The position numbers and the translations under genes were made by a program. Shown here in pieces: positions 1 through 8,403 of a stretch of DNA of 64,000 nt. Every line of letters begins with the position of its first letter. Positions within the stretch are counted from its first letter, which is position 1. This DNA is from CAVYTF01 sp963771435 (GTDB lineage: Bacteria > Bacteroidota > Bacteroidia > Chitinophagales > Chitinophagaceae), in contig CAVYTF010000013.1 in assembly GCA_963771435.1 (NCBI GenBank), forward strand, positions 1 to 64,000, in the 5' to 3' direction. The notes below the pieces were generated by a model. That model did not search any database, was not told where the DNA came from, and was given only the letters and a program-made list of their open reading frames with translations.

Positions 1-2
1 TT

Positions 3-2273
3 TATGTGAACGGCACGATGACGGTAGAAGCACCTATAGCAGTAACACTGACACAGGTGAACCCTGACTGCCATGGCAACCCCGGCTCACTGACGACGAA
101 CACGGTAACAGGCGGAACATCACCTTATACTTACAAGGTAAATCCGGGAGCATTTAACCCGTCAGGGACATATGTAAGCAACCCGCTGTTTGGTTCATTA
201 AGCACAGGAGGTTATACCTACGCAGTAAAAGACGCGTATGGCTGTATCGGTACACAGGGGGCAATACTTAGTCAACTGACAAAGGAACCGGTACTTATCA
301 ATAGCGCCACAGCCCCGGCCTCAGTAGCAATATGCTATGGAGGTACGACGACCATTACAACTAATGCGGCAGGCGGTAACCCGGCGTTCACATACACGCT
401 GAACACCAATGGCACGAACGGCACAGCACAACAGGCAGCAAACCGTTACTTCCAGGTAGGAGCGGGTAGCTATTATATAATTGTAACAGACAGCCATGGC
501 TGCACTTATAATACAGATACGATAGCAGTTACCCAGCCCTCAACGGCATTAAGCTTTACTTCAGCAGTAACGACAAGCATAGTAAGCTGTACGAGCAGTT
601 CATCCACGATAAAAGTGACGGCAGCAGGAGGCTACAGCAGCAGCTATACCTACAGCGACAATAACGGCAGCAGCTACCAGGCAGGCAACAGTTTTGCAGG
701 GCTTGCACCAACGGTACAGACGGTGTATAACCTTGTGGTAAAAGATGCCAACGGATGCACAGCAAACGGTTCAGCAACAGTACAGGCGGTATCACAGTAT
801 GTGCTGAGTTCCTCAGCCATTACAGGCAATACACAAGCCTGCTATGGGGGTACAACAACAATTACTACCACACCATCAGGCGGGACACCACCATACCTGT
901 ACAGCCTTGACAACGGCAGCTTTGTATCCAGTTCACAGCGCTACTTTGCTACAGTGACACCGGGAAGCCATACTATAACAGTAAAAGACAATATAGGCTG
1001 TACTTATACACCACCTGCAATAGTTATCACACAGCCATCAGCAGCGGTAAGCTTTACAGCAGCAACAACGAATGCGAACTGTGCGAGCAGCACAGGCAGC
1101 ATCACGATAACAGCAGCAGGAGGCTATGGAGGCTTCAGCTACAGCGTGAACAACGGCAGCACCTACCAGTCCTCGAACAGCTTTACAGGGCTTGGAGCAG
1201 GGACGTATAACATTGTGGTAAAAGACATGAACGGATGCACAGCATACAGCACAGCTACAGTAAAAGCGCCGACGTTCACGACCTCAGCGATCACCGGGAA
1301 CTTAAAGGTATGTTACGGAGCGACCACTTCTATATCTACGGTACCATCCGGCGGCGTATCACCATACACCTACAGCCTTAATGCTACCAATATCTTTGTA
1401 AGCAACGCCAACCGTTACTTCACGGTAGGAGCGGGTACTGATTCTATCACAGTAATGGATAACGCAGGATGCAAGGTGACTACGGCACCGGCAACGGTGA
1501 CGCAGCCATCAGCAGCGGTAAGCTTCACAACAGTACAGGGCGGGCAGGGATGTACAGGCAATGCTGGTATAGTAATAACAGCATCAGGCGGCTATGGCCA
1601 TTACAGCTACAGCGACAACGGAGGAAGTAGCTACCAGTCAAGTTCAACGTTCAGCGGATTATCATACGGTAACTATACGGTAGCGGTAAAAGACACGAAT
1701 GGTTGCGCAGCGCCGACATCGGTAGTTAAATTAAGTGCACTGAGCTCATCGGCCATACAGGGAACGCTGACGGTATGTCCCGGCGGCACGACGACTATCT
1801 ATACGATTCCTTCAGGCGGGGTAGCGCCATATTCCTATAACCTTGACAGTTCAGTGTTTGTTCCGAGCAGCGAACGTTATTTCAGCGTACCTGCGGGAGT
1901 GCATACGATAACGGTGAAGGATAATCTGAGCTGTACCTATACACCTGCAGCGGTAACAGTTACATCGATGAGCTGTATGGGGCTTGTTGAAGGCGGAGGC
2001 GGCACAGAACAGAAAGTAACAACAGCGTCAGCGTTTGCAGCGCATGTGATGCCAAACCCTGCACAGGGAGCGTTCCATTTGCAGATGCAGAGCAGCAGCA
2101 GGGAAGAGGTAGAGCTGACGGTGACGAATATGCAGGGAGTGAAAGTGTATGAAGGCAGGGGAGGAGTAGCTAACCTGTATGAGTTCGGGTCAGGCTTTAC
2201 AAGCGGTATGTATATATTGCAGATAAGGCAGGGCACTGAGGTGCATACGGTGAAGCTGGTGAAGGGGAACTAG
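3..2273 (+). CDS. SprB-repeat cell-surface adhesin with T9SS sorting domain (5' partial)
   Basis: The reading frame is open from the window edge, so the N-terminus and signal peptide lie upstream. The visible part is a chain of Thr/Ser/Gly-rich repeats of about 70-80 residues. Each ends in a version of 'YTVxVKDxxGC', the SprB-type repeat of Bacteroidota gliding and surface adhesins, and paired cysteines recur in each unit. The last ~75 residues ('MPNPAQGAF' ... 'SGMYILQI' ... 'VKLVKGN') form a type A T9SS C-terminal sorting domain, so the protein should cross the outer membrane by the Por system and be anchored or released. The internal repeats are long and similar, so assembly collapse is possible. 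The full protein may be several thousand residues. Adhesin function is inferred from the family; the T9SS domain is clear. Confidence 0.85.
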   Translation, partial: YVNGTMTVEAPIAVTLTQVNPDCHGNPGSLTTNTVTGGTSPYTYKVNPGAFNPSGTYVSNPLFGSLSTGGYTYAVKDAYGCIGTQGAILSQLTKEPVLINSATAPASVAICYGGTTTITTNAAGGNPAFTYTLNTNGTNGTAQQAANRYFQVGAGSYYIIVTDSHGCTYNTDTIAVTQPSTALSFTSAVTTSIVSCTSSSSTIKVTAAGGYSSSYTYSDNNGSSYQAGNSFAGLAPTVQTVYNLVVKDANGCTANGSATVQAVSQYVLSSSAITGNTQACYGGTTTITTTPSGGTPPYLYSLDNGSFVSSSQRYFATVTPGSHTITVKDNIGCTYTPPAIVITQPSAAVSFTAATTNANCASSTGSITITAAGGYGGFSYSVNNGSTYQSSNSFTGLGAGTYNIVVKDMNGCTAYSTATVKAPTFTTSAITGNLKVCYGATTSISTVPSGGVSPYTYSLNATNIFVSNANRYFTVGAGTDSITVMDNAGCKVTTAPATVTQPSAAVSFTTVQGGQGCTGNAGIVITASGGYGHYSYSDNGGSSYQSSSTFSGLSYGNYTVAVKDTNGCAAPTSVVKLSALSSSAIQGTLTVCPGGTTTIYTIPSGGVAPYSYNLDSSVFVPSSERYFSVPAGVHTITVKDNLSCTYTPAAVTVTSMSCMGLVEGGGGTEQKVTTASAFAAHVMPNPAQGAFHLQMQSSSREEVELTVTNMQGVKVYEGRGGVANLYEFGSGFTSGMYILQIRQGTEVHTVKLVKGN

Positions 2274-2308
2274 AGTAATTGATAATTTATAATTGACAAT
2301 TGATAATG

Positions 2309-2340
2309 AAGGCCATCCTGAAAGGGGTGGCCTTTTGTTT
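2309..2340 (+). terminator. Rho-independent terminator after adhesin gene
   Basis: A 10-bp stem (AAGGCCATCC pairing with GGGTGGCCTT, one G-T pair) with a short A-rich loop is followed by TTTGTTT. It sits 35 bp after the adhesin stop codon. Confidence 0.7.
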
Positions 2341-2497
2341 GTGTGTGGTTAAGAAAAATAAAGTGGTTTAATGAAATTGCTCTCTTTAAAAGAATATGAA
2401 AATGCAGTCACTATGCCCTTATTGCAATAAGAAATTATTTAATCTTAACCTGAGTTCGGGATAAGAGCAACAAAAAGTTGATAAATAAGTCTTAGAA

Positions 2498-2818
2498 ATG
2501 AACCACTATTTCATCGCTTATAAACCACCTTTGTGTTTAAAGAGTTTTGGTGATTCTACTCACATCAAAGTATGCTATAACGGCTTATCCATCAGCATAA
2601 AGTATTCAAAAAGGTGACAAAAAGGGGGTTTTCCTCCATTGCATGGTTCTATGGCTTTAAGCTGCACCTGATCATCAATGACAGGGGCGAAATCCTGTCT
2701 TTTTATTTTACCAACGGCAAATGTGGATGACAGGAGCATTAAAGGGGTGCAAAGCCTTAGTGAGGATATTTTTGGTAAGCTCTTCGGCGACAAGGGCTAT
2801 TCTCAAAGCCTTGTCTGA
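2498..2818 (+). pseudogene. Decayed IS982-family transposase remnant
   Basis: Reading across two or more frameshifts recovers the core of an IS982-type DDE transposase: 'GDSTHIKVCYN', then 'KVFKKVTKRGFSSIAW', 'FYGFKLHLIINDRGEILSF', 'NVDDRSI' and 'DIFGKLFGDKGYSQS'. The DST aspartate, the NVDDR pair and the GDKGY segment match the family pattern. The ends of the element and the terminal inverted repeats were not found. The gene is broken at about 2615 and 2730. It marks a mobile-element scar at the distal end of the hydrogenase operon. The 2820-3092 stretch is AT-rich with no gene recognised. Confidence 0.75.
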
Positions 2819-3092
2819 CCTTGCTAAAATTAAATTGGGTTATTGTATTTTATCTGATTGGAGTAAAGATTATGAATAAGCTATAATGTTGCTTTTCCAG
2901 TAGGGAGCGTTATTGTTACGAAACACAAAAGCTATGGAATTGATTTTGGTTAGGCCAACGAAATTAATGGCGCTAATTTGTCTGTAGAGGCTGTGTCTGT
3001 TATTAGTAGCAATGGTATTATCATTTATGTTTATTTTAGTCCAGACTTTAGAACATGCCTGACATTGCTTAAATGCTGAAAGGCCTGCAAAA

Positions 3093-3293
3093 TTAGCTAA
3101 TCATAAACCTGCATAGCTCATTTACATCTTCAAAAGGGGCGATAATGTAACCATCGTCCAACAGTTTGAACATGCCGTTAGCCTCCACTTCTATTTCGAA
3201 ATTGTGCTGCACTTTTACAATATTTCCGTTTACCGAGGTTACTTCTATCTCGTAAAATTTTAAAGCTTCTAATAATAGTTCAAGTGTGGTCAT
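3093..3293 (-). CDS. Small protein of unknown function at the end of the hydrogenase/hyp operon
   Basis: A 66-aa acidic protein with no recognised domain. It appears to be alternating beta-strand and helix ('EVTSVNGNIVKVQHNFEIEVE'), with one Cys near the C-terminus. It starts 6 bp after the nickel permease stop, so it is almost certainly co-translated with the permease, the NHL protein and hypCDE. That spacing is the only functional clue. A maturation or nickel-related role is inference only. Confidence 0.6.
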   Translation of the reverse strand: MTTLELLLEALKFYEIEVTSVNGNIVKVQHNFEIEVEANGMFKLLDDGYIIAPFEDVNELCRFMIS

Positions 3294-3299
3294 AATGTA

Positions 3300-3986
3300 T
3301 TACGCAAACAGGTTTACATAGATCGACCTTGCGCCATAGCCCAGGCATAGGAGGGAGGTGATGATGATTAAAACGCCTTGCAGCGTATAGGAGTTGATGA
3401 TTTTCTTTGAAAATGGAATGCTGAACAAACCGGCAGCCACTAACATACCCACCACGCAACCACCGCTGAATATTACCAGGTAAATTAATCCATCTGTTAC
3501 GGTTTTCATTTGTGTCATGGCTATCAAAATTAACACGCCGCTGCCCGCAAGGCCGTGAACAAGCCCTACCCCGTACGCAAGTTTGTGGCTATGGGTGTGC
3601 GCGTGTGCGCTACCCAGATGCACATGCAGGTGTTTGTGATGATGCCCTTCTTCCGAATGATGATGCCCATGGGCATGAACTACAATTTTATTACTGCGGA
3701 AGAATATGATTAAACGATACACAGCTAATACTATTAACATCAGACCAACAGTGGCTTCAAAATAATGAAAGTACTGGTCCGGAATGCCTACTTTGAATAA
3801 TATCATTAGCAGGCCGATGAAACAAATAGTTGAAGCATGGCCAAGCCCCCAAAAAGTGCCGTCTTTCATGGAAGACCAAATATTGTTTCGTTGGGATACA
3901 ATATTGCTAACCGCAAGGAGGTGGTCGGCTTCAAAAGCATGTATAAAGCCTGCATATATCGTGATCAATAAGGGGAATGTAAACAT
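3300..3986 (-). CDS. Nickel/cobalt permease with histidine-rich loop (NicO/UreH-like)
   Basis: A 228-aa integral membrane protein with about six hydrophobic segments. Helix I carries the metal-transporter signature HX4DH (H16...D21-H22), and a second His-containing motif 'GLGHAST' lies near residue 50. Residues 104-134 form a very His-rich hydrophilic loop, typical of Ni2+ or Co2+ binding before transport. It is located 9 bp after the NHL-repeat gene in the hypCDE operon, so its likely job is to import nickel for the two [NiFe] centres encoded in this locus. Substrate is inferred from context; cobalt cannot be excluded by sequence alone. Confidence 0.8.
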   Translation of the reverse strand: MFTFPLLITIYAGFIHAFEADHLLAVSNIVSQRNNIWSSMKDGTFWGLGHASTICFIGLLMILFKVGIPDQYFHYFEATVGLMLIVLAVYRLIIFFRSNKIVVHAHGHHHSEEGHHHKHLHVHLGSAHAHTHSHKLAYGVGLVHGLAGSGVLILIAMTQMKTVTDGLIYLVIFSGGCVVGMLVAAGLFSIPFSKKIINSYTLQGVLIIITSLLCLGYGARSIYVNLFA

Positions 3987-3995
3987 ATGGCTGGT

Positions 3996-5114
3996 TTAAA
4001 TGTTGTAAAAAACGATACGATGGTTGCCGGTATCGGCCACTATTAAAGTATCATCCGTGGCAGTTACTGCAAAAGGCCAATATAAACGTTCGCTGTTGTG
4101 GGCCCCTACTTCAAGATGTTCTCCAATGGCTTCAAAACTTATGTTACCAAATAATTCATCTGCCGGTTGGTTATTATTTGTTGTTGGTATATTTTTAAAG
4201 TATAAAACACGGCTGTTACCTGTATCCGCTAACCATAGAGAACCGTTTTGCATAAACATATCATAACACCAATTCAATGTGTTTGCATTTGGCTTCAGGC
4301 GATATTGATTTTGCCCGCAACTTTCTAAATCAGGCTGCCCGATAATGGCGTCTGCGGTTTTTGTAAAAGCATCTTGCCAATGCTTCCAGGTCAATACACG
4401 GTAATACTGCGTATCAGTTATGGCAAGAGCTCCATCTTCTGAAACCTTTACAGAGTATGGCCAAACAGCATGTTCGCTGTCATAATCCTTGTCTTCGAAA
4501 TTTATTTTGCCAAGTACTTTATCAGCGGCCTGGTAATTTGCATTAGGGATATTTTGGTAAAATAAAACACGCCTGTTGCCCGTATCCGCAATCCATAAAT
4601 GCTCACCATCGCTCCACACACCATAAGGCCAATATAAGTTTTGAGAAGAAGCAGGAGTTCCTACGCCATTTACGTTTGGTAAATTATGCTGCATGTCGGG
4701 CTGGCCTATTACAACATCTGCAGGCTGCCCGTTGTGTGAGGGAAACTCGTTCCAGATAAGAACCCGGTGGTTCCATGCATCAGCTATTATCAATTTATAC
4801 CCATCGCTCCAAACGCCCGATGGGTATAACAAAGAAGCGGCATCTGTTGCGCCACCCGCATTGCGTTGTGTACCTGTTGCAAGTAATTGCCCTAATATAA
4901 TATCCGGTCTTTGATAAGTAGAAGAAGGGAGTTTATTCCAGATAAAAACCCTGTTTTGAGCAGTGTCTGCGACAATCAATTTGTCATGAATAGTATGAAC
5001 TCCCCGCGGTGCTAAAAATGGATTTCCTTCATCACCATAAAAAAATAAAAAAGCTTTGCTTTCGGGTAAAGCCCCATGGTTTTTATCCCTGATATTAATA
5101 ACTTCATTCATCAT
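3996..5114 (-). CDS. NHL-repeat beta-propeller protein of hydrogenase locus
   Basis: A 372-aa protein made of repeats of the type 'PYGVWSDGxxLxIADTxNxRVLxxxxxP', seen at least five or six times with the endings 'IADTGNRRVL', 'LADTGNSRVL' and 'VADTGNHRIV'. These are NHL repeats forming a beta-propeller, used for protein-protein contacts. There is no signal peptide, so it should be cytosolic like the hydrogenases. It starts 4 bp after hypE and precedes the nickel permease by 9 bp. A scaffold or electron-partner role with the hydrogenase is inferred from operon position only. Confidence 0.75.
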   Translation of the reverse strand: MMNEVINIRDKNHGALPESKAFLFFYGDEGNPFLAPRGVHTIHDKLIVADTAQNRVFIWNKLPSSTYQRPDIILGQLLATGTQRNAGGATDAASLLYPSGVWSDGYKLIIADAWNHRVLIWNEFPSHNGQPADVVIGQPDMQHNLPNVNGVGTPASSQNLYWPYGVWSDGEHLWIADTGNRRVLFYQNIPNANYQAADKVLGKINFEDKDYDSEHAVWPYSVKVSEDGALAITDTQYYRVLTWKHWQDAFTKTADAIIGQPDLESCGQNQYRLKPNANTLNWCYDMFMQNGSLWLADTGNSRVLYFKNIPTTNNNQPADELFGNISFEAIGEHLEVGAHNSERLYWPFAVTATDDTLIVADTGNHRIVFYNI

Positions 5115-5118
5115 TTAC

Positions 5119-6156
5119 TCAACATATTCGCGGCAACTGTTCTCCCGCCAGCATGTTCACTACTCTTCGCCCTCCAATATTACTTTTCATCAATACCTGC
5201 CGAATATGTTCATTAGTTACTTCTCCAATTATGCTTGCCATCATCCCATGTTGCCATTGTTTTAATTCTAGCAGCAATGCATCAGCCACAGAAGCATCAA
5301 CTATCGCCACAAACAATCCTTCGTTAGCAACATACAAAGGGTCAAGGCCTAACATCTCACAGGCGCCATATACTTCTTCTTCTACAGGAATGTTTCTTTG
5401 TGAGATATCAATACCAAGTTTTGCATCCTTTGCAATTTCGTTCAAAACCGTTGCAAGCCCTCCTCTTGTTGGGTCGCGCAGCAAATGAATATGCTCGCCA
5501 AATTCATCCAGCAATTCCATAATTATTTTATTCAGAGGCCGTGTATCACTGCTAATGGTCGTTTCAAATTGCAGTCCCTGCCGATGGCTCATAATAGTAA
5601 TACCGTGCCTTGCCAGCGGGCCACTTAAAATAATTTTATCACCAGGTTGAACATTGTCAACATCAATGCTTGCCTTTACATGCACTTCACCGATTCCGGT
5701 CGTATTAATAAATATTTTGTCGCCCTTCCCTCTTTCAACCACCTTGGTATCACCCGTTATTATCTGTACACCAGCTACTTCACACGCTGATTTTATACTG
5801 ACTAATATCTCCCAGAACTCTGTCATCTTTAAACCTTCTTCCAGCACAAAACCCAGCGACAAATATTTAGCCGAAGCGCCGCACATAGCCAAATCATTCA
5901 CCGTTCCGTTAATAGCAAGATCCCCAATATTACCGCCTTCGAAAAAGATAGGAGATACTACATAAGTATCCGTACTCATTGCCACTTTTCCATTCATGTT
6001 AAAGATGGCTCCATCATGTTTTTTGTTCAGCAGTTCATTCTCCAGTAATTTAAAAACACCAGTATCAAGCAACTGGCTGGTTAATGTTCCGCCGCTGCCA
6101 TGCCCTAAATTAATAGTATCAAAATCAAGCTTTGGAAGTGGGCAGGAAAGGTTCAT
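5119..6156 (-). CDS. hypE: [NiFe]-hydrogenase maturation carbamoyl dehydratase HypE
   Basis: 345 aa. HypE uses ATP to convert the carbamoyl group received from HypF into a cysteine thiocyanate, the CN- donor for the Fe(CN)2CO centre. The AIR-synthase-like fold is seen in 'LGHGSGG' near the N-terminus and 'LRDPTRGGLATVLNE' in the centre. The protein ends in the diagnostic PRIC tail, whose last-residue cysteine carries the cyano group. Length and both ends agree with the family. It lies 112 bp downstream of hypD; this gap contains AT-rich imperfect inverted repeats (6160-6267). Confidence 0.95.
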   Translation of the reverse strand: MNLSCPLPKLDFDTINLGHGSGGTLTSQLLDTGVFKLLENELLNKKHDGAIFNMNGKVAMSTDTYVVSPIFFEGGNIGDLAINGTVNDLAMCGASAKYLSLGFVLEEGLKMTEFWEILVSIKSACEVAGVQIITGDTKVVERGKGDKIFINTTGIGEVHVKASIDVDNVQPGDKIILSGPLARHGITIMSHRQGLQFETTISSDTRPLNKIIMELLDEFGEHIHLLRDPTRGGLATVLNEIAKDAKLGIDISQRNIPVEEEVYGACEMLGLDPLYVANEGLFVAIVDASVADALLLELKQWQHGMMASIIGEVTNEHIRQVLMKSNIGGRRVVNMLAGEQLPRIC

Positions 6157-6267
6157 GGGTATAATTATAAATTATGAATTATGAATGATAAATGAATAGT
6201 GATAAAATGATAAGTGATGATTGCCAAATAAGAATGTAATTCATAATTCATCATTTATAATTCATCA

Positions 6268-7359
6268 TTAAACTGTCGCCATATTAAAATGATAATACGC
6301 CGCGCAAGCCCCTTCGCTGCTCACCATCGGCGCGCCCAAAGGCTTCACAGGTGTACATTTTGTTCCAAAGTTGGGGCATTGATAAGGCTTTATTTTCCCC
6401 CTCATCACCTCTCCGCTTAAACAAGTTGGGTCTTCATGCACCTCCTCAATACTAATGTTGAACTTTTTATTTGCGTCATACGCACTATAATCTTCCTTCA
6501 CAGCATAACCGCTAAAAGGGATATTGCCAATTCCTCTCCACTCCCGGTCTGTCACTTCAAATATTTTATCTATCGTCGCTATCGCATGTTTATTCCCCTC
6601 GTTCTCAACCACCCGCGTATATTGATTTTCAAGTTTATACTCCCCATTTTCCAGTTGCCTCACGCTCATCAATATCCCTTCAAGCAAATCAACCGGTTCA
6701 AATCCCGTTATCACAATTGGCACTTTATATTTCTCTACCAGTGGATAATATTCATTCATCCCCATAATTGTGCATACATGCCCCGCCCCTAAAAAAGCAT
6801 TCACCCTGCAGTCATCATCATTCATTATCGCCTCCATTGCAGGCGGTACCAGCACATGCGATGTAAGGATAGAATAATTTTTCACCCCCTCCCGCTCCGC
6901 ATGAACAACAGAAAGAGCATTCGCAGGTGCAGTCGTTTCAAATCCCACCGCAAAAAACACAACCTCTCTGTCAGGGTTCTCTTTAGCAATTTTCACAGCC
7001 TCCAGCGGCGAATACAAAATCCGCACATCGCCGCCCTTCGATTTTGCTTCCAGCAAACTCATCCCGCTCCCCGGCACACGAATCATATCCCCAAACGAAC
7101 AAAGTATCACATTCCGCTCCATCGCCAGGTGCACCGCCTTGTCTATCAGGCTCACCGGCGTCACACACACCGGGCAGCCCGGCCCATGTATCATCTGAAT
7201 ATTCTCCGGCAGCATGTTCAGTATCCCATTCTTCACCAGCGAATGCGTCTGCCCCCCGCACACTTCCATAATATGCCACTCCCCCCTCACCGTCTGCCTT
7301 ATCTCTTTCAGCAGCGCATCAACTATCTCCGGCGACCTAAACTCAGATACGTATTTCAT
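6268..7359 (-). CDS. hypD: [NiFe]-hydrogenase maturation protein HypD
   Basis: 363 aa, normal length for HypD, the [4Fe-4S] scaffold on which the Fe(CN)2CO moiety is assembled with HypC. Visible family motifs are 'MEVCGGQTHS' near residue 33, 'GPGCPVCVTP' near residue 85, 'GFETTAPANA', and a C-terminal cysteine set ('CLSGEV', 'YQCPNFGTKCTP') for the iron-sulfur cluster. It lies 30 bp downstream of hypC. The antisense strand is also open here, which is a composition shadow and not a gene. Confidence 0.95.
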   Translation of the reverse strand: MKYVSEFRSPEIVDALLKEIRQTVRGEWHIMEVCGGQTHSLVKNGILNMLPENIQMIHGPGCPVCVTPVSLIDKAVHLAMERNVILCSFGDMIRVPGSGMSLLEAKSKGGDVRILYSPLEAVKIAKENPDREVVFFAVGFETTAPANALSVVHAEREGVKNYSILTSHVLVPPAMEAIMNDDDCRVNAFLGAGHVCTIMGMNEYYPLVEKYKVPIVITGFEPVDLLEGILMSVRQLENGEYKLENQYTRVVENEGNKHAIATIDKIFEVTDREWRGIGNIPFSGYAVKEDYSAYDANKKFNISIEEVHEDPTCLSGEVMRGKIKPYQCPNFGTKCTPVKPLGAPMVSSEGACAAYYHFNMATV

Positions 7360-7389
7360 AATTCTCCATTTTCCATTATCAATTCTCCA

Positions 7390-7647
7390 TTAAAGTGTCG
7401 TATCATACAACTCATCCAATTCCCCCGCCTCCCTTAAATACCCAAACACTTTATTCGCCTCCTCCTCATTCACTTTGCTTATCGCCACCCCCACATGCAC
7501 AAGCACATAATCACCCACATCCGCCGTCGGCACCATTTCCAGCGATGCCTCTTTAATGATGCCGCCAAACGAAACCTTCGCCATTTTCACCGCCCCCCCA
7601 TACAAAAATTCGATAGACTGTATCCTCCCCGGAATTGCTAAACACAT
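7390..7647 (-). CDS. hypC: [NiFe]-hydrogenase maturation chaperone HypC
   Basis: 85 aa from the chosen start. HypC proteins begin 'MCLAIPG', and this motif begins at the ATG ending at 7647. Twelve extra in-frame codons upstream are therefore not used, because Cys2 must be N-terminal to bind the Fe(CN)2CO unit and the large subunit. 'VLVHVGVAISKVNEEEA' is the usual second half. It is the first gene of the hypCDE-NHL-permease group and is separated from hypF by a 756-bp repeat-filled gap. Confidence 0.93.
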   Translation of the reverse strand: MCLAIPGRIQSIEFLYGGAVKMAKVSFGGIIKEASLEMVPTADVGDYVLVHVGVAISKVNEEEANKVFGYLREAGELDELYDTTL

Positions 7648-8004
7648 ATTTTTACTTTTTAATTTTCCATTCTCCGTTCTCAATTCTCAATTCTCAATTC
7701 TCCATTAACTTGGGGCTCTCCCCCTCCGTCTTTCCCTCAACTTCCGTCCGGGCTGTCCGCTGCAAGTCCGGCACAAGCCCACCCACAAAACCTTTACCGG
7801 GCTTTCCGCTACCATCCCGCAGCCCCTCAGCAATAGAATCTCTATTCAGCACCTAAACGCAATCAACCTCAAATTCAAACAGTAATGCCACCACTCTCCC
7901 CCATTCATCATTCCTCCCTCATCATTCATCTCTCATCATTCATCTCCCCTCTTTGTGCCCTTTGAGTTCCTTCCTTTGCGCCCTTTGCGGTTAAATCCCG
8001 CATC

Positions 8005-8338
8005 AATCCATCTCAATTTCGCTTCACTCCATAACCATTTCGTAACGTTCCATCTTCATTTCGTACCATTCCATGACCGTCTCGCTTCATTTCATCGACA
8101 TTTCACTTCATTCCATGACCATTCCATAACGTTCCATCATCATTTCGCACCATTCCATCGTTGTTTCGCTTCATTCCATCCTCATTTCGTAACATAGCAT
8201 TAACATTTCGCATCGTTCCATGCCCATTTCGCTCCAATCCATCACCGTTTCGTTCCATTCCATCCTCTTTCGCTACATTCCATCACCATTTCGTTCCATT
8301 CCATAACATTCTGATAACATTCCACTCTCATTTTGCCA
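8005..8338. repeat. Degenerate 21-bp tandem array (about 16 units) between hypF and hypC
   Basis: About 16 consecutive units of 21 bp (one of 20) share the core ATTCCATNNNCATTTCGNN. The rest of the 7648-8403 gap holds simple sequence ('CAATTCTC' runs near 7680-7705) and no credible gene. Long open frames on the plus strand here simply translate the 7-codon repeat. The array splits the hyp genes into hypABF and hypCDE. Confidence 0.9.
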
Positions 8339-8362
8339 CCATCACTCTCTTTTCTTCCCCTT

Positions 8363-8394
8363 CTCTATCGGTGGGTGTCCTCGCCCACCGAAAT
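8363..8394. repeat. Dispersed hairpin repeat, copy 1 (CGGTGGGTG...CACCCACCG type)
   Basis: CTCTATCGGTGGGTG, then a short loop, then GCCCACCGAAAT, forming a hairpin 9 bp past the hypF stop. A near copy lies at 32020-32051, also just past a stop codon. It may act as a 3'-end stabiliser or terminator. Confidence 0.7.
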
Positions 8395-8403
8395 AAATCC
8401 TCC

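Noticed and set aside
6160..6267. AT-rich imperfect inverted repeats between hypE and hypD as a terminator
   Set aside because: No GC-rich stem or T-run; TAATTCAT/ATGAATTA type words recur as low-complexity sequence in several gaps.
6856..7437. 193-aa plus-strand frame over hypD and hypC
   Set aside because: Antisense of two certain hyp genes; composition rich in His/Arg/Pro, typical of a shadow frame.
8005..8338. CRISPR array
   Set aside because: Units are contiguous and degenerate with no spacers; 21-bp units are too short and no cas gene is present.
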